This document shows, one piece after another, positions 26,873 through 37,465 of a DNA stretch of 64,000 nt. The translations under genes were made by a program, and so were the position numbers. Source of the DNA: Actinoallomurus sp963799975 (GTDB taxonomy: Bacteria; Actinomycetota; Actinomycetes; Streptosporangiales; Streptosporangiaceae); contig CAWCZF010000006.1 of NCBI GenBank assembly GCA_963799975.1, positions 1-64,000 on the forward strand. The letters run 5' to 3'. Numbering within the stretch: position 1 is the stretch's first letter; each line of letters begins with the position of its first letter. Under the pieces are notes generated by a model. The model worked only from the letters and a program-made list of their open reading frames with translations. It did not search any database and was not told the origin of the DNA.

Positions 26873-26949
26873 GCCCATGGCCGGCGCCCTTCAATTTCGC
26901 ACTTGGTTGATCAACAACCGGCAGCGGACGCGCGCAGTTCCGCCGGTGA

Positions 26950-27868
26950 TTAAGGCGCACCGATCTGGCCAGCCTCCCACCCAGCATGGCACGCTTGCGG
27001 GTGAGACCCCAGTGATAGCCGGTAAGATTGCCGGCGCGACCGATCACCTGACGCGATGGCAAGGCACTACGAAGGCCAGCGGATTTCCTCTTCCGACCGC
27101 GGCCCCGACGGCGCGTGCGGCCTTGCTGCTGCACACTTGAGCAGCCACGTCCGAAGTAGGTGGTGAGGTGGCCCAGCGGCACCTTGAGCAGCGCCTCCCA
27201 TACCTGCACCTCGAAATCGGTGCCGATCAGGACGACGCGCAGCGGGCGGTCGGGCCGCCAGTGGCTGGGATCGAAGATGCGTCGCGCGAGCGGCTCGGTG
27301 CGCGCGGGATCCTCGACGCAGCGCGCCCGCGGCCAGCGCGTCCGCATGTCGGCAAGCGTCGCCGCTTCAGCGCCGGCATCCGCAAATGCCACCCCCGCCA
27401 ACCCGCGCTCGGTCGCCATCACGAGGGCCGAGCCGAATGGGGACGGGTGGAAGCCATGACAGATCGTCAGCCCGGCCCCGCCCGACTTCCATTCTCCCGG
27501 CGACATCGCCTCATGCGTGACAAACAGGTCGTGCAGCCGGGCGGGGCCCACAAGGCCGAGCTCGAAAGTGGTGTCGAGCACACTCGCGGAAGCGCGCAGC
27601 AGCGCGCGCGCCCGATCAAGCGTGATCGCCTGCAGGAACGCCTTTGGCGTCAGACCGGCCCAGCGACGAAACAGATGATGCAATTCCGTGGACGTAACCC
27701 CGGCGGCCTCGGCAATCGTTTCGATCTCCGGCTGGTTCACGCCAGTTCTCGCGAATGTGTGCGATGGCGCGGCGCACGTTGTCGTAATCCGCAGCCGCAT
27801 CCGCGAGCGGCAGCGGGCTTTGGCTATGGCTTGGCGCCAGATCGGCAATGCGGTCTGGTCGAGAGCAT
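26950..27868 (-). CDS. AraC-type HTH fused to methylated-DNA-protein cysteine methyltransferase (Ada-like), frameshifted
   Basis: ATG 27868 follows AAGGAGG. An AraC HTH (EPEIETIAEAAGVTSTELHH, FRRWAGLTPKAFLQ) is followed by the alkyltransferase: LTICHGFHPSPFGSALVMAT, GTDFEVQVWEALLKVPLGHL, the acceptor motif VVPCHRV at 27055-27075 (one frame) and VIGRAGNLTGYHWGL just after in another. The acceptor cysteine is therefore present but an indel follows PCHRV. It lacks the Ada N-terminal zinc domain for phosphotriester repair, so it should repair O6-alkylguanine and perhaps self-regulate. I place the stop at 26950 (after EAGQIGAP). About three indels. Confidence 0.75.
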
Positions 27869-27972
27869 GGAAGCCTCCTTGGTTTGCTTCCCAGGTAGGC
27901 CGTAGGCAAGCACGTATCCACCCGATTTCTGAGAACACCGCGACGTGGCTGTGGGCGATCGTCCGCCTTTTT

Positions 27973-28494
27973 TCAGTCGCTTATGTTCGAACACCGTGCG
28001 GGTCGGTCCGCGCCGGGCCTCGCCGAGCGCGGCCGCCAGCGCGAGTGCGAAGCTGCTTTCTCCTGCGGCCCGAGAAAGCTCGCCACCGGAAGCCTCCTCC
28101 CGCGTGTAACCAGGAACAGCCCGCTCGACCCCGAATTCCTCGTGCTCATCACGGGCTAGGCGCACCCAGACGGGTTCATGGTCCATTGCTGCATCCGGCC
28201 GTGGTGGCTGACCTTGCGCACCGTCAGTTCTGAGGCGGTGATGGTTACCTGCTCATAGGCGGTGGCGCTGCGATAATTGATGCGGAATGCCCAATAGACC
28301 AGCAGCACATCGAGGCCCAGGAACCCGAATATCGGCCACGCGCCGAGCAACAGGAACACCACGCCGCTGGTAAAGCTGAGGCCTCCGAGCACCAGCATGA
28401 AGATCAGGAACCCGGTGGGGCTGAGCGAGCGGTGCGGCGTGAGCACGGCCGAAAAGATGGTCGGTTCACAGACGGCGTCGTTGTCGGGCATCAT
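27973..28494 (-). CDS. DUF2244 integral membrane protein, frameshifted
   Basis: Start at ATG 28494 (or 28491). Two membrane helices (GFLIFMLVLGGLSFTSGVVF and AWPIFGFLGLDVLLVYWAF), then a cytosolic domain: ATAYEQVTITASELTVRKVS, VRLARDEHEEFGVER, GESSFALALAAALGEARRGP and TRTVF, all DUF2244 features. Two compensating shifts occur in the middle. The 3' end is ambiguous: one frame stops at 27973, another runs on to 27824 and would overlap the Ada-like gene. Function unknown. It diverges from endonuclease III across 21 bases. Confidence 0.75.
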
Positions 28495-28515
28495 GCCACT
28501 CAATATAGGGAAAGC

Positions 28516-29322
28516 ATGGCGCGCAAGACAGGTGCCCGGAAATCTGCCAAAGCGGTCCCGAAATCGGCACGACGAGCGCTGAACAAGGCGCGCGCCGGCA
28601 GGGCTGCACGGCTAAAGCCACTTTCCAAGCAGTCGGCGGCCGACCGCAAGGCTGCGGGCGGCGCTCTGCCGCAATGGACGGTTGCCGAGATCGCGGAGGC
28701 TTTTCGCCGTTTCCGTGCTGCGCGGCCGGAGCCCAGGGGCGAGCTTGAGCACGTTGATCCATTCACGCTGCTGGTCGCGGTGGTGCTTCGGCGCAGGCGA
28801 CCGATAAGGGCGTCAACAAGGCCACAGCCGGCTTTTTCCGGCGGCGGACACCCCAAAAGATGGCCGCGCTCGGTGAAGTCGCGCGTGCGCGATTTGATCA
28901 AAACGATCGGGCTCTATCGCACCAAGGCCAAGAACGTGATCGCGCTGTCCCGGAAGCTGGTCGAGGAGCATGGCGGCGAGGTGCCGCCAACGCGCGAAGC
29001 GCTGGAGGCGCTACCGGGCGTCGGCCGCAAGACCGCGAACGTGGTGCTCAACGTCGCGTTCGGCGAGCCGACGATCGCGGTCGACACCCATATTTTCCGC
29101 GTCGGCAACCGCACCGGTCTCGCCACCGGAAAGACTCCGCTATGAGGTCGAGATGAAGCTCGACGAGTGGTGCCGGACAAATACCAGCTTCACGCCCACC
29201 ACTGGCTGATCCTGCACGGCCGCTATGTGTGCACCGCGAGGCGACCGCAATGCGAGAAATGCATCATCGCGGATCTTTGCAAATGGCCTGGAAAGACCAC
29301 GCTGCAGGCGCCCGACCCTTGA
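28516..29322 (+). CDS. nth: Endonuclease III, frameshifted
   Basis: Start ATG 28516. After a basic Lys/Ala-rich extension of about 50 residues come the helix-hairpin-helix GPD features: VDPFTLLVAVVL then SAQATDKGVNKAT, the catalytic hairpin LPGVGRKTANVVLNVAFG with the lysine, VDTHIFRVGNRTGL with the catalytic aspartate, HHWLILHGRYVC, and the iron-sulphur loop C-x6-C-x2-C-x5-C (CTARRPQCEKCIIADLC). It removes oxidised pyrimidines from DNA and nicks the abasic site. About four indels split it. It is divergent from the DUF2244 gene. Confidence 0.9.
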
Positions 29323-29452
29323 CGCTGCCGCCTGCGGCAATGATGCCTTCGTCAATTTTCAGTCCGCTGCGGCGGGTTGTTGCAATGTGGCTCTGCCCAT
29401 ATGTTCCCTGATCTGCTCCCAGTGTTCCACAATGCGATGAGCTGCGTCACCC

Positions 29453-30826
29453 ATGCAACGCTTCACCCGGCGATCGTTTGTAGCCGCCTCCGCCGTTATG
29501 GCGGCAGGACCTGCCTGGGCGCAGGCCGGCCGCAGGGTTCCCGTGCCGGATGAGCCGCGCACGGAGGCCGATGTCATCGTCATTGGGGCAGGTGCGGCCG
29601 GCATCGCCGCAGCGCGCCGCCTCATGGCGGCCGGCCGTCGCGTGGTCGTATTCGAAGCCGCCGCAAAGGTCGGTGGCCGCTGCGTCACCGATACCGACAC
29701 GTTCGGGGTGCCGTATGATCGCGGCGCGCACTGGATCTATAAGTCCGATATCAATCCGCTCGCAAAGCTCGCACCCGCCGCCAAACTCGACATCTATCCG
29801 GCGCCGCCGGGCCAGCGAATGCGGGTTGGTCGCCGCTACGCACGTGAAGGCGAGACGGAAGACTATCTGTCGATGCTGGTACGGGCGAACAATGCCATCG
29901 CGGACGCTGCGCGCGGGCGGGCCGATGTGTCCTGCGCGCAAGTGCTGCCGAAGGATCTCGGCGATTGGCGTCCCACGATCGAATTTTCCCTGGGTCCCTT
30001 CGGATGCGGCAAGGACCTCGCGGAAGTGTCCGCGATGGACCTGGCACACGCGCCGGAACACGACTTCAGCGCGTTCTGCCGACAAGGTTACGGAGCGCTC
30101 CTGGCCGGCGTTGCCGGGGGGCTTCCGATTCAGCTGGCGACGCCGGTCACCCGCATCGAGTGGGGCAGCCGCGGCGTTGTCGAGGTGGAGAGCGAACGCG
30201 GCCGCATGGCCGCGCCGGCTGCCATCGTGACGGCGTCCACCAACGTGCTCACGTCCGACAAGATCAAGTTCGTGCCGGACCTGCCGAAACGCCACCTTGA
30301 CGCCGCCGCCAAGCTCAGGCTGGGCAGCTACGATCACATCACCCTTGAACTGCCTGGCAATCCGCTCGGATTGCGCCCCGACGAACTCGTGTTCGAGAAA
30401 GCGAGCGGCCGCTCCACCGCGGCCTTGTTTGCTTATGCCGGTTCAGCGCTCTGCACGATCGACATCGGCGGCAATTTCGGACGCGATCTCAGCGCCAAGG
30501 GCGAGCGCGAGATGTTCGCTTTCGCGCTCGACTGGCTGGCGCGCCTGTATGGCAATGACCTTAAGGGCGCGATCAAAAGACGTGACGCCACGCGCTGGAA
30601 TGCCGAGCCATGGGTGCTCGGGGCATCATCGAGTGCGGCGCCGGGTGCGCAGCCCTCGCGCAAAATCCTGATGGAGCCGCTCAACAACCGCGTCTTCTTC
30701 GCCGGTGAAGCGGCGCACGAGACGCTCTGGGGCACCGTTGGCGGCGCCTGGGAATCCGGCGAGCGCGCGGCGGATGCCGCCATCAAAGCGACCGAGAGGC
30801 CTGTTCCGCCCGTCGGCCGGCGTTGA
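29453..30826 (+). CDS. Tat-exported flavin amine oxidase
   Basis: 457 residues in one clean frame. Twin-arginine signal FTRRSFVAASAVMAAGPAWA, then the FAD-binding Rossmann motif VIVIGAGAAGIAAARRL with VVVFEAAAKVGGRC, and the C-terminal FAD motif RVFFAGEAAHETLWGTVGGA. This is the monoamine oxidase/flavin-containing oxidoreductase family, expected to oxidise an amine in the periplasm with folded, FAD-loaded export through Tat. The substrate is unknown. It starts about 130 bases after nth and is convergent with the site-2 protease gene. Confidence 0.88.
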   Translation: MQRFTRRSFVAASAVMAAGPAWAQAGRRVPVPDEPRTEADVIVIGAGAAGIAAARRLMAAGRRVVVFEAAAKVGGRCVTDTDTFGVPYDRGAHWIYKSDINPLAKLAPAAKLDIYPAPPGQRMRVGRRYAREGETEDYLSMLVRANNAIADAARGRADVSCAQVLPKDLGDWRPTIEFSLGPFGCGKDLAEVSAMDLAHAPEHDFSAFCRQGYGALLAGVAGGLPIQLATPVTRIEWGSRGVVEVESERGRMAAPAAIVTASTNVLTSDKIKFVPDLPKRHLDAAAKLRLGSYDHITLELPGNPLGLRPDELVFEKASGRSTAALFAYAGSALCTIDIGGNFGRDLSAKGEREMFAFALDWLARLYGNDLKGAIKRRDATRWNAEPWVLGASSSAAPGAQPSRKILMEPLNNRVFFAGEAAHETLWGTVGGAWESGERAADAAIKATERPVPPVGRR

Positions 30827-30859
30827 GCGCAATCGCAGCGGTAGCGGCCCGGCAAAGGC

Positions 30860-31971
30860 TCACGCGGGCCTGCTCCAGGGCCCCCATTGGATCCCCTTCG
30901 GCATCGCCTCGTGCAGCATCATCATTTCGCCGATGGTCTCAGGCGTCACGAGCCCGACCAGGCGGCCGGTAGCATCGACAATGGCGACGGCGGGTGCGGA
31001 TTTCTCCTGTAGGATCCGGAATGCCTCGTCGAGGCGCCGCCGATGCCCGAGCATCGGCACCGGAGTTGTCATCGCCTCTTCGACACGGGCGTCGGGACCG
31101 CGCTCCTTGACGGCCCGGATCAGGTCGCTGCGGCCCAGCAGTCCGACCGGCTTACGATCGCCGTCCACGACCGGGAATTCGCTCTGGCTTGTGCGCAACA
31201 GGGTCTGCACGGCCTCGTCGACATGCGCCTGCGGCGTGAGCGTGGCGAATTGCGTCATCATGGCGCTGCCCACCGGCACGCCGCGCGACATCGACCGAAG
31301 CGCAACGCTGTGCGCCTCCGAAGCGGCAGCGAGATAGACAAAGATCGCGATGAAGATCAGCATCGGATTGTACAACAGGCCGAAGAAGCCGAGCGCGAAG
31401 GCGACCCACTGCCCGATTGCGGCCGCTATTTCGGTCGCGCGCAAGAAGCCCAGGCGGTGCGCCAGCAGCGCGCGCAGCACGCGGCCGCCATCCATCGGAA
31501 ACGCCGGAATCATGTTGAACAGGGCGAGAAACAGGTTCACTGCCGCGAGCCGGTCTACCATCGAGATTTGCGTATTCTCGACACTGGTAAGGTTGCCGGC
31601 GTTCAGATGCGCGCCCGCAACCGCAACGAGGCCGAACGCGATCGCCACGTTCACCAGCGGACCCGCGATGGCAACGAGGAATTCCTGATAGGGCTCCTCC
31701 GGAATGCGCTCGAGCCGCGCCACACCGCCGATCGGCAACAGCGTTACGTCAGGCGTTGCCACCCCGAACGCCCGCGCCACGAAGATGTGGCCGAATTCGT
31801 GCGCCGTCACGCAGGCGAAGAGCAGCAGCATGAAAAGTACGCTCGACCAAGCCGCCTCCGGGCCGCCTGCACTGTAGCTTGCGAAGAATATCCAGCCGAG
31901 AAACAGCAGGAAGGTGACATGGACGCGAACCGCGGTGCCGGCGATTTACCGATCTTCAGCGACCAGGGCAT
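30860..31971 (-). CDS. Site-2 (M50) protease with CBS pair, one frameshift
   Basis: Start ATG 31971 (MPWSLKIGK), with an indel right after, then IAGTAVRVHVTFLLFLGWIF. The zinc motif is in CVTAHEFGHIFVARAFGV (HEFGH) and the third ligand region is FNMIPAFPMDGGRVLRALLA. Several membrane helices follow. A C-terminal CBS pair (MTQFATLTPQAHVDEAVQTL, FPVVDGDRKPVGLLGRSDLI; MTTPVPMLGHRRRLDEAFRI) is soluble and likely senses an adenine nucleotide. Such proteases cut membrane-anchored regulators such as anti-sigma factors. About 370 residues. Confidence 0.88.
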
Positions 31972-32092
31972 GGCAACCTCGAATTTCCGCATTCCTGCCA
32001 GAGGTAATCATTATCGGCTGATTTGCGAGAGCAGTCGTGCGGCGCCGTTTGTCAGGTTATAGTCGGCGTGCCCTGATCGAGAGGTCTTGCCT

Positions 32093-32383
32093 ATGCCCCA
32101 GAAACTCACCGGCGAAGCCCGCACCAGTGGCCTCGCAGGCCTTGCCGGCTGGACCGAAGTCGCCGGTCGCGATGCCATAACGAAGAAGTTCACCTTTCGC
32201 GATTTCAACGAGGCGTTCGGCTTCATGACCCGCTGCGCGCTTGTGGCAGAGAAGCTCGACCATCATCCGGAATGGTTCAACGTCTATAAGACTGTCGAGG
32301 TGACGCTTTCGACCCACGACGCCGGCGGCGTGACCGAGCTTGACATCAAGCTTGCCGAAACGATGAACCGGCTGGCCGGTTGA
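32093..32383 (+). CDS. phhB: 4a-hydroxytetrahydrobiopterin dehydratase
   Basis: Start ATG 32093 preceded by GAGAGG. The 96-residue protein has WTEVAGRDAITKKFTFRDFN, AFGFMTRCALVAEKLDHHPE and WFNVYKTVEVTLSTHDAGGV, containing the catalytic histidines of the pterin-4a-carbinolamine dehydratase family (EKLDHHPEWFNVY, and the later THD). It recycles the pterin cofactor of aromatic amino acid hydroxylases; no hydroxylase gene is nearby. Intact frame. The next gene starts 23 bases downstream. Confidence 0.93.
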   Translation: MPQKLTGEARTSGLAGLAGWTEVAGRDAITKKFTFRDFNEAFGFMTRCALVAEKLDHHPEWFNVYKTVEVTLSTHDAGGVTELDIKLAETMNRLAG

Positions 32384-32405
32384 CGCGGCAACGAAGCGAA
32401 ATCCA

Positions 32406-34111
32406 ATGCCGAAGCTCCGCACACAACCGCCGTCACAGGAAGACGTGAGCAGGGTCGCCAATTCGATCAATGAGGCCGTGAGCCGCTACCGTGACGGCAA
32501 GCTCGACGAAGCCGAGAAGATCTGCGCCAGGCTCGTCAAAGCGTGGCCGAACCTGTTCGAGGCACATCATCTCCTTGGCGTGGTCAAGCTCGCGACTGGA
32601 AAGCCTGGTGCCGCGCTTGCCCATCTGCAACGGGCCGTGACGCTCAATCCGACCTCCTCCCACGCGCAGTCGAATTCTCGCGATGGCGCTCGCCGCGCTC
32701 AATCGCGACGCCGAGGCGCTCTCGCATGCCGACCGGGCCATCGCGCTCGCACCCGACAACGTCGAGGCCATCAACAATCGCGGCAATGTGCTGATGAAAC
32801 TCGAGCGGCATGCCGAAGCGCTCAGCGCATTCAGGCGCGCGACAACGATCCAGCCGCGTTTCCTCGCTGCGCGTCTCAACCGCGGCAATGCGCTTGTGGC
32901 GCTTGGACGGCATGCAGAGGCGCTGGCCCATTATGACGAGGTCCTGGCGGCTGCACCGGATCATGTTGACGCCTACGTCAACCGCGGGAGCGCGCTCCTG
33001 AGCCTCGGGCGCCCGGCCGAAGCCATCGAGAGCTTCGATCGGGTGCTCGCAAGCCGACCGCACGACGGGCGGGCGCTCACGGCGCGCGCCAGCGCGCTGC
33101 ATGCGCTCAACCGCAACCGGGAGGCGGTCGAGTCCTGCGCCCAGGCAATTGCGATCGAGAAGGATCATCCCGATGCGCATCACAACGCGGCGATGTCGCT
33201 GCTGATGCTTGGCGAATATCGGCGCGGCTTTGAGGAATTCGAGTGGCGCTGGAAGCGCAGCGGCATGTCGGCGCGCCGGCGCTCGTTGGGCAAACCGCTT
33301 TGGCTCGGCGAATATCCGCTCGCGCGCAAGACCATCCTGCTGCATGCCGAGCAGGGCCTTGGCGATAGCATCCAGTTTGCCCGCTATGTGCCGCTGGTGG
33401 TCAACGCTGGCGCGAAGGTTGTGCTCGAAGCCCCGCGCGAGTTGATTGGGTTGTTTGCATCTTTGCCCGGCATCACGAGCGTTCACGCGCACGGCGAGCC
33501 GCTTCCCGCCTATGACGTGCATTGCCCGCTGGCGAGTTTGCCGCACGCGCTGCGGACCGAGGCCTCGAGCATCCCGGCGGACATTCCTTATCTCGCGGTC
33601 AGCGCAACGCGCATGGAAAAATGGCGCGCGCGTCTGCAAGACATTGCGCGCCCACGCGTAGCGATCGCCTGGGCAGGCCGTATCAGCCACCCCAATGACC
33701 GCAACCGTTCGATTGCGCTCCCCCAGCTCGAGCCATTGTTGACGCGAGCGGAAGCGCGTTTCGTAAGCGTCCAGCGGGAGCTGCGCCCGAACGATGCCGA
33801 GCTGATGGAGCGAATGCGCAGGGTCACGCACCTCGGCGACGAGTTGCAGGACTTCGAAGACACCGCCGCCGTGCTCTCGCTTGTAGATCTTGTCATTACG
33901 GTGGACACGGCGGTGGCGCACCTTGCCGGCGCGCTCGGACGACCGACGTGGGTGATGCTTCCATATCTGTCCGGACTGGCGGTGGATGCTCGGGCGCGAG
34001 GATTCACCCTGGTACCCGACCGCGCGCCTTTATCGTCAGCCCGTCCCGGGCGATTGGGAAAGTGTGCTGGCCCGCATCGAAACCGATCTGGCATCCGGCC
34101 TAAAGGCATGA
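32406..34111 (+). CDS. TPR protein with GT9-like glycosyltransferase domain, frameshifted
   Basis: About 565 residues. The N-terminal half carries about seven tetratricopeptide repeats (ISRYRDGKLDEAEKICARLV type; NNRGNVLMKLERHAEALSAF; VNRGSALLSLGRPAEAIESF). The C-terminal half (TILLHAEQGLGDSIQFARYV, VAIAWAGRISHPNDRNRSIA, DLVITVDTAVAHLAGALGRP) matches the heptosyltransferase-like domain found in TPR-containing O-linked transferases. Indels near 32675 and 33985 shift frames; the corrected C-terminus is PDWRWMLGREDSPWYPTARL, ending LASGLKA at 34111, inside the start of a palindromic repeat. Substrate unknown; a protein or flagellar/cell-surface sugar transferase is plausible. Confidence 0.8.
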
Positions 34112-34203
34112 TCCCGAAAAGTGTGCAGCGGTTTTCGGAAAAGATCGTGCGTAAACAAAGAGCTAGAGCGGGATGGCGAGTTGAAGAAAACTCATCCCGC
34201 TCT
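34107..34203. repeat. Paired palindromic repeat, copy 2
   Basis: Inverted copy of the element at 20628-20727: GCATGATCCCGAAAAGTGTG...TTTTCGGAAAAGATCGTGC followed by CTAGAGCGGGATGGCGAGTT...AACTCATCCCGCTCT. It overlaps the stop codon of the TPR glycosyltransferase gene (34109-34111), so the repeat supplies the last bases of that gene. Confidence 0.85.
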
Positions 34204-34228
34204 GGTGCCACCGATCTGACGCGGGTCG

Positions 34229-35094
34229 TCACTTCTGCGGCGGCTTGAAGAACTCCAGATCGGGCGGCGGTTGATCCTTGCGCGTCGGCATCAGGCGGCC
34301 GTCGGCACTGAGGAAGTAGTTTTCCTTGCCGATCGTCACCTGCGCGTTGAGCTCGCCGCAATAATATTCCGGCCATTTCGGATGCAGATCGGGATTGCGC
34401 AGGTATCTCTTGTCCACCGTCCAGGGTTTCGTCAAAGCATGGTCGACGACCGTGATTTCGTCGTGCAGGACGTTCGGATCGGTTTTATCGAGATGGATGC
34501 GCTCCCGGAATACCGATTCATTGTCGTAATGCAGTGGGAGTCCCGTTGCATCGTAGGCGCGCGGGCCTTTGAAGGGACCACGGGTCTCGACCTCGAGAAC
34601 GTCGAAGACGCCGTCGCCGTCCTCATCGACCCATCTGCCGATCGAGTAGCCGCTGAAGGTCGGCTCGATGTCGGCCGGCCATTGACGGTCGTCAGTGTAG
34701 ATGCGGCGATTGTGATCGTCCCAATTGATCAGGATATATGTCGTTTCCGGCGTGATGACGTATTCCTGCGGACCGAACGCCATCATCATGTGCGGCATGC
34801 CGGCCGGAAACAGAGGGCGGTCGGAAAATTGCCCAGGCCGCCGGCTGCCTGGTCCTTCAGGCTCTTTTCGAGCACCGCCTGATACTCGGGCGTGAGCGGC
34901 GCTGCTGTCCAAAACCACCCGGTTTTGTCTGATCGTGTGACGCCTGGCCGGGAATTCCGCACAATGAACCGTACCCATTGGCCTTTCCAATCGGGGTAGC
35001 TCGCCGCGTCAGCGGCTCGCGCACCATCATGGATGATGAGCAGCACAGCCGCGATCCCGGTCGCAATCATGATCCTGGCGCTATGGTCCGACAT
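34229..35094 (-). CDS. Secreted DxDxDG-loop protein, paralogue of the gene at 252, one frameshift
   Basis: Start ATG 35094 preceded by GAGGAGGA. A signal peptide (IMIATGIAAVLLIIHDGARA) is followed by YPDWKGQWVRF, LTPEYQAVLEKSLKDQAAGG, an indel near 34810, then MPHMMMAFGPQEYVITPETT. The central calcium-loop-like motif is VDEDGDGVFDVLEVETRG and the C-terminus is PPPDLEFFKPPQK. Order, spacing and residues parallel the protein at 252-1082 (YPNWDGSW, LDEDSDGRFDTLELETRG, PPDLRYFEQP). Function unknown; periplasmic location inferred. Confidence 0.75.
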
Positions 35095-36226
35095 GGTGAT
35101 CCTCCTCGCATCTCGAATGACGGGACGGACACTCAACCGGCACGCCGGTGCCCGGTTTTCTAAGTTCGTGTCACTGGCTGCACACTGTGAGACGAACTTC
35201 GAAACCAGAGAGCACTGGGAACTCTACGATCGCAGAGCCAATTTTCGACTTGAAGTTCCTGATCGAGTTTGCGGCTCGTGATGCAGCAACTTCAAAGCGA
35301 GCCCGCAGTCTCGCTGTTTCGATGGCCGAACCAATGAAAGCTCCTGCGGGTTCCGGAAACTAGGAAAGTCGGCATGCTCCGGCCCAGGAAGCGGCACTAA
35401 ACACTCTCTCGCACCAGCAAGATCACCTGATCGACCGCGCCGGGAACGTCTCCTGCAAGGAACCCATACAGGCGCGGGGCGTTTAATGGCATGCTCCGGG
35501 CAACCAAAGCGATCCTAAAGACAGCTCCCACACCGTGCTGGGCTATTTGATCGGTGTTGCGGTGCTCTTTGCCGCCTTCGCCAGTTCTGCTTCATTCCTT
35601 GATGCAGCCCGTGGTCATTCTTAATCCAGGAGTGGCCGCGTACAAAGCCGTCACCCGCCACCCGGCTTGTGCCTCTGCCCGCGGGAAGCCGATGGGAATG
35701 AATCGGCATTGCTGGACGACTCTGCGTGCTGAGCCCTCAAGCCAAACCGTAGAGGCGAAAATCGTCCAGCCGGCAGCGGAGCCGGCAACCTCGCCCAAAG
35801 CCGCGCGCGCTAGTGTTTCGCGCAACACGGAGCGGCCCAACGCTCGCTCCTGTCCCCGCAGCCGCACGCAATTGGCAACGCGAAGAGGACAGGACCAAAC
35901 GACATTTGCCTACGCGCCGGAATGGAACGCGCCGTATCGTCAGCCGCTGTCGGGCTGGCGGCCGTTCTGGTGAGGAGGCGCGCCCTGTAAACGCTCGCAG
36001 GTGCGGACGGCAAGGCGGGTGCCGTGCCAGGCGCGACGACGGACGGCTTGCGGTCGCAAGGGTAGTCCGACGTCGGTCAATGCACGTCGGTGCTTGCCGC
36101 GGCGGGAAGCGGCAACGTGCCGTGCCCGGGACTGCCCTCGGCCCCCACTCCCGCCATTATCCGAGTGGTGCGCGTGAGGGCCAACTCGTACTTTGCGCTC
36201 CGAGTCTCACCCGCCGTGCACGCCCG
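35095..36226. other. Unassigned region with no supported gene
   Basis: About 1.1 kb between the secreted paralogue and the M15 peptidase. Open frames exist on both strands (for example 35554-35973 and 35813-36463 plus) but they are rich in Arg and Pro, lack ribosome sites and show no family motif. One short stretch near 35520-35600 reads HTVLGYLIGVAVLFAAFASS, a possible membrane helix, but stops occur soon after. It may hold a decayed gene. Confidence 0.5.
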
Positions 36227-37268
36227 TCATCGCAGACTGGCGAGGCCTGCCGGCACGCGCGCGCGAGAAGCGCGGAGCGCCGCGAAAACGCGCGGCCGCA
36301 ACGGCCTCGCCAAGGCGATGTCGCGGCCACCGTCCACCGGCGCCTCCGCGCTGATGGAGCCTTCCATGCGCTCGGGATCCTCGATCAGAGCATTCCCGAC
36401 CTCGAACATCGCCGCGAGGCTCGGCGGGCCGTCAGCCGTCACCATCCGCGTAGAGGATTCTGAGGCAAGATGATTTGACTCCGCGTGGGCTGGCAATGAT
36501 TCCATTCCGCGTGGCTGGCCGCGGCATAAGGGCAAACGATGCCGTGCCTGGCGGCGATCTCGCGCCAGAGCCTGGTTTCGGGCGATCCAGGTTGGCCGAT
36601 GCCGTGCATGTCCACCGCAAGACCGTACGTATGAAGTGAGTTGAATTTGTCCGCAAAGCCGCCGACACCGAACGCGGGCGGGCGATAGGCCGAGAAAATT
36701 CCCGCGAGTGCAAGCCCACTCTCCCTCGCGTCGTGGATGGCGCGCCCAAGTCGCGCAGCAAACTCCGGATGCAGGCGACCGATCGCAAGGGCCGGCCCCT
36801 GTCGTGTCATCGTATTGCCGGGATGCGCGGTGGCGATCAGATAGGCTTGAACGTTGTTTGGATCGGTCCCGATGCTTGTGTCCGCGTCCGTGCCGATGTT
36901 TGTTCCGGGTCCGCGTCCGTGCCGATGTTTGTGTCCGGGTCCGTGCCGATGTTTGTGTCCGGGTCCGTGCCGATGTTTGTGTCCGAAGAGTAAGCGGAAG
37001 GCTCGTCTTCAATCGACTGCACCGCATCGTCGGTATCAGAAAAAAATACCGGAACGTCTCGCACGAACAACGACTGATAATCTGCACTGACCGACGGCGC
37101 CTCGTCGGCGCTGAACAGTGGCTCACGTGCACCCTTCGCTTCTCGAGCCACCTGCGCAATCACACGTTCATGACTAGTGCCATTTTCCGCCAGCGCGATC
37201 GTGAAGGCACTGAACAACGTCCCGCTCAACGCGATCTTAAGCGAAGCAACTATCATGAGACGTTGCAT
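36227..37268 (-). CDS. Secreted M15-family (VanY/DacB-type) peptidase with repeat linker, frameshifted
   Basis: Start ATG 37268 after GGGAGGG, giving a signal-like N-terminus (MQRLMIVASLKIALSGTLF). A linker of about 100 residues contains the octapeptide DTNIGTDP repeated about five times. The catalytic domain follows: LHPEFAARLGRAIHDARESG, FSAYRPPAFGVGGF, and the zinc motif NSLHTYGLAVDMHG (SxHxxGxAxD), then HAEWNHCQP (ExxH), so both metal-ligand motifs are intact. The tail is extended past the domain to a stop at 36227. Expected role: trimming peptidoglycan peptides. Indels occur in the repeat (near 36905) and after the domain. Confidence 0.75.
36861..36983. repeat. 24-bp minisatellite in the M15 peptidase linker
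   Basis: The unit GTGCCGATGTTTGTGTCCGG (plus four bases) recurs about five times with small changes, coding DTNIGTDP and variants on the minus strand. One copy lacks a single G near 36903, which throws the frame; restoring it gives a continuous repeat ending DTSIGTDPNN before the catalytic domain. Confidence 0.88.
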
Positions 37269-37465
37269 GTACCCTCCCGATCTCAACCGTGAGGGGGCTG
37301 TTGGATGAGGATTAAGTCCACAATATGATTGCAAAGTCGTTCAGAATGGAACTTTGCGCTATCGTTGCGCGGACGAGGCTGCAGTCTACAACACCCAGCG
37401 TCTGCAATGTACATAATTTGTTGCTCATCGGCTTCGGTCGATTTGATCGGCAATTTCTGGCTAAA

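Noticed and set aside
26999..27075. Loss of the acceptor cysteine in the Ada-like protein
   Set aside because: The longest frame shows LPSRQV instead of PCHRV, but the neighbouring frame reads VVPCHRV at the right place, so the cysteine is present and an indel hides it.
32644..33921. A 425-codon minus-strand gene
   Set aside because: It is antisense to the TPR repeats of the glycosyltransferase-like gene; GC-rich repeats generate open antisense frames.
35813..36463. A 216-codon plus-strand gene
   Set aside because: It runs antisense into the M15 peptidase, whose catalytic motifs are clear, and is dominated by Arg, Ala and Gly.
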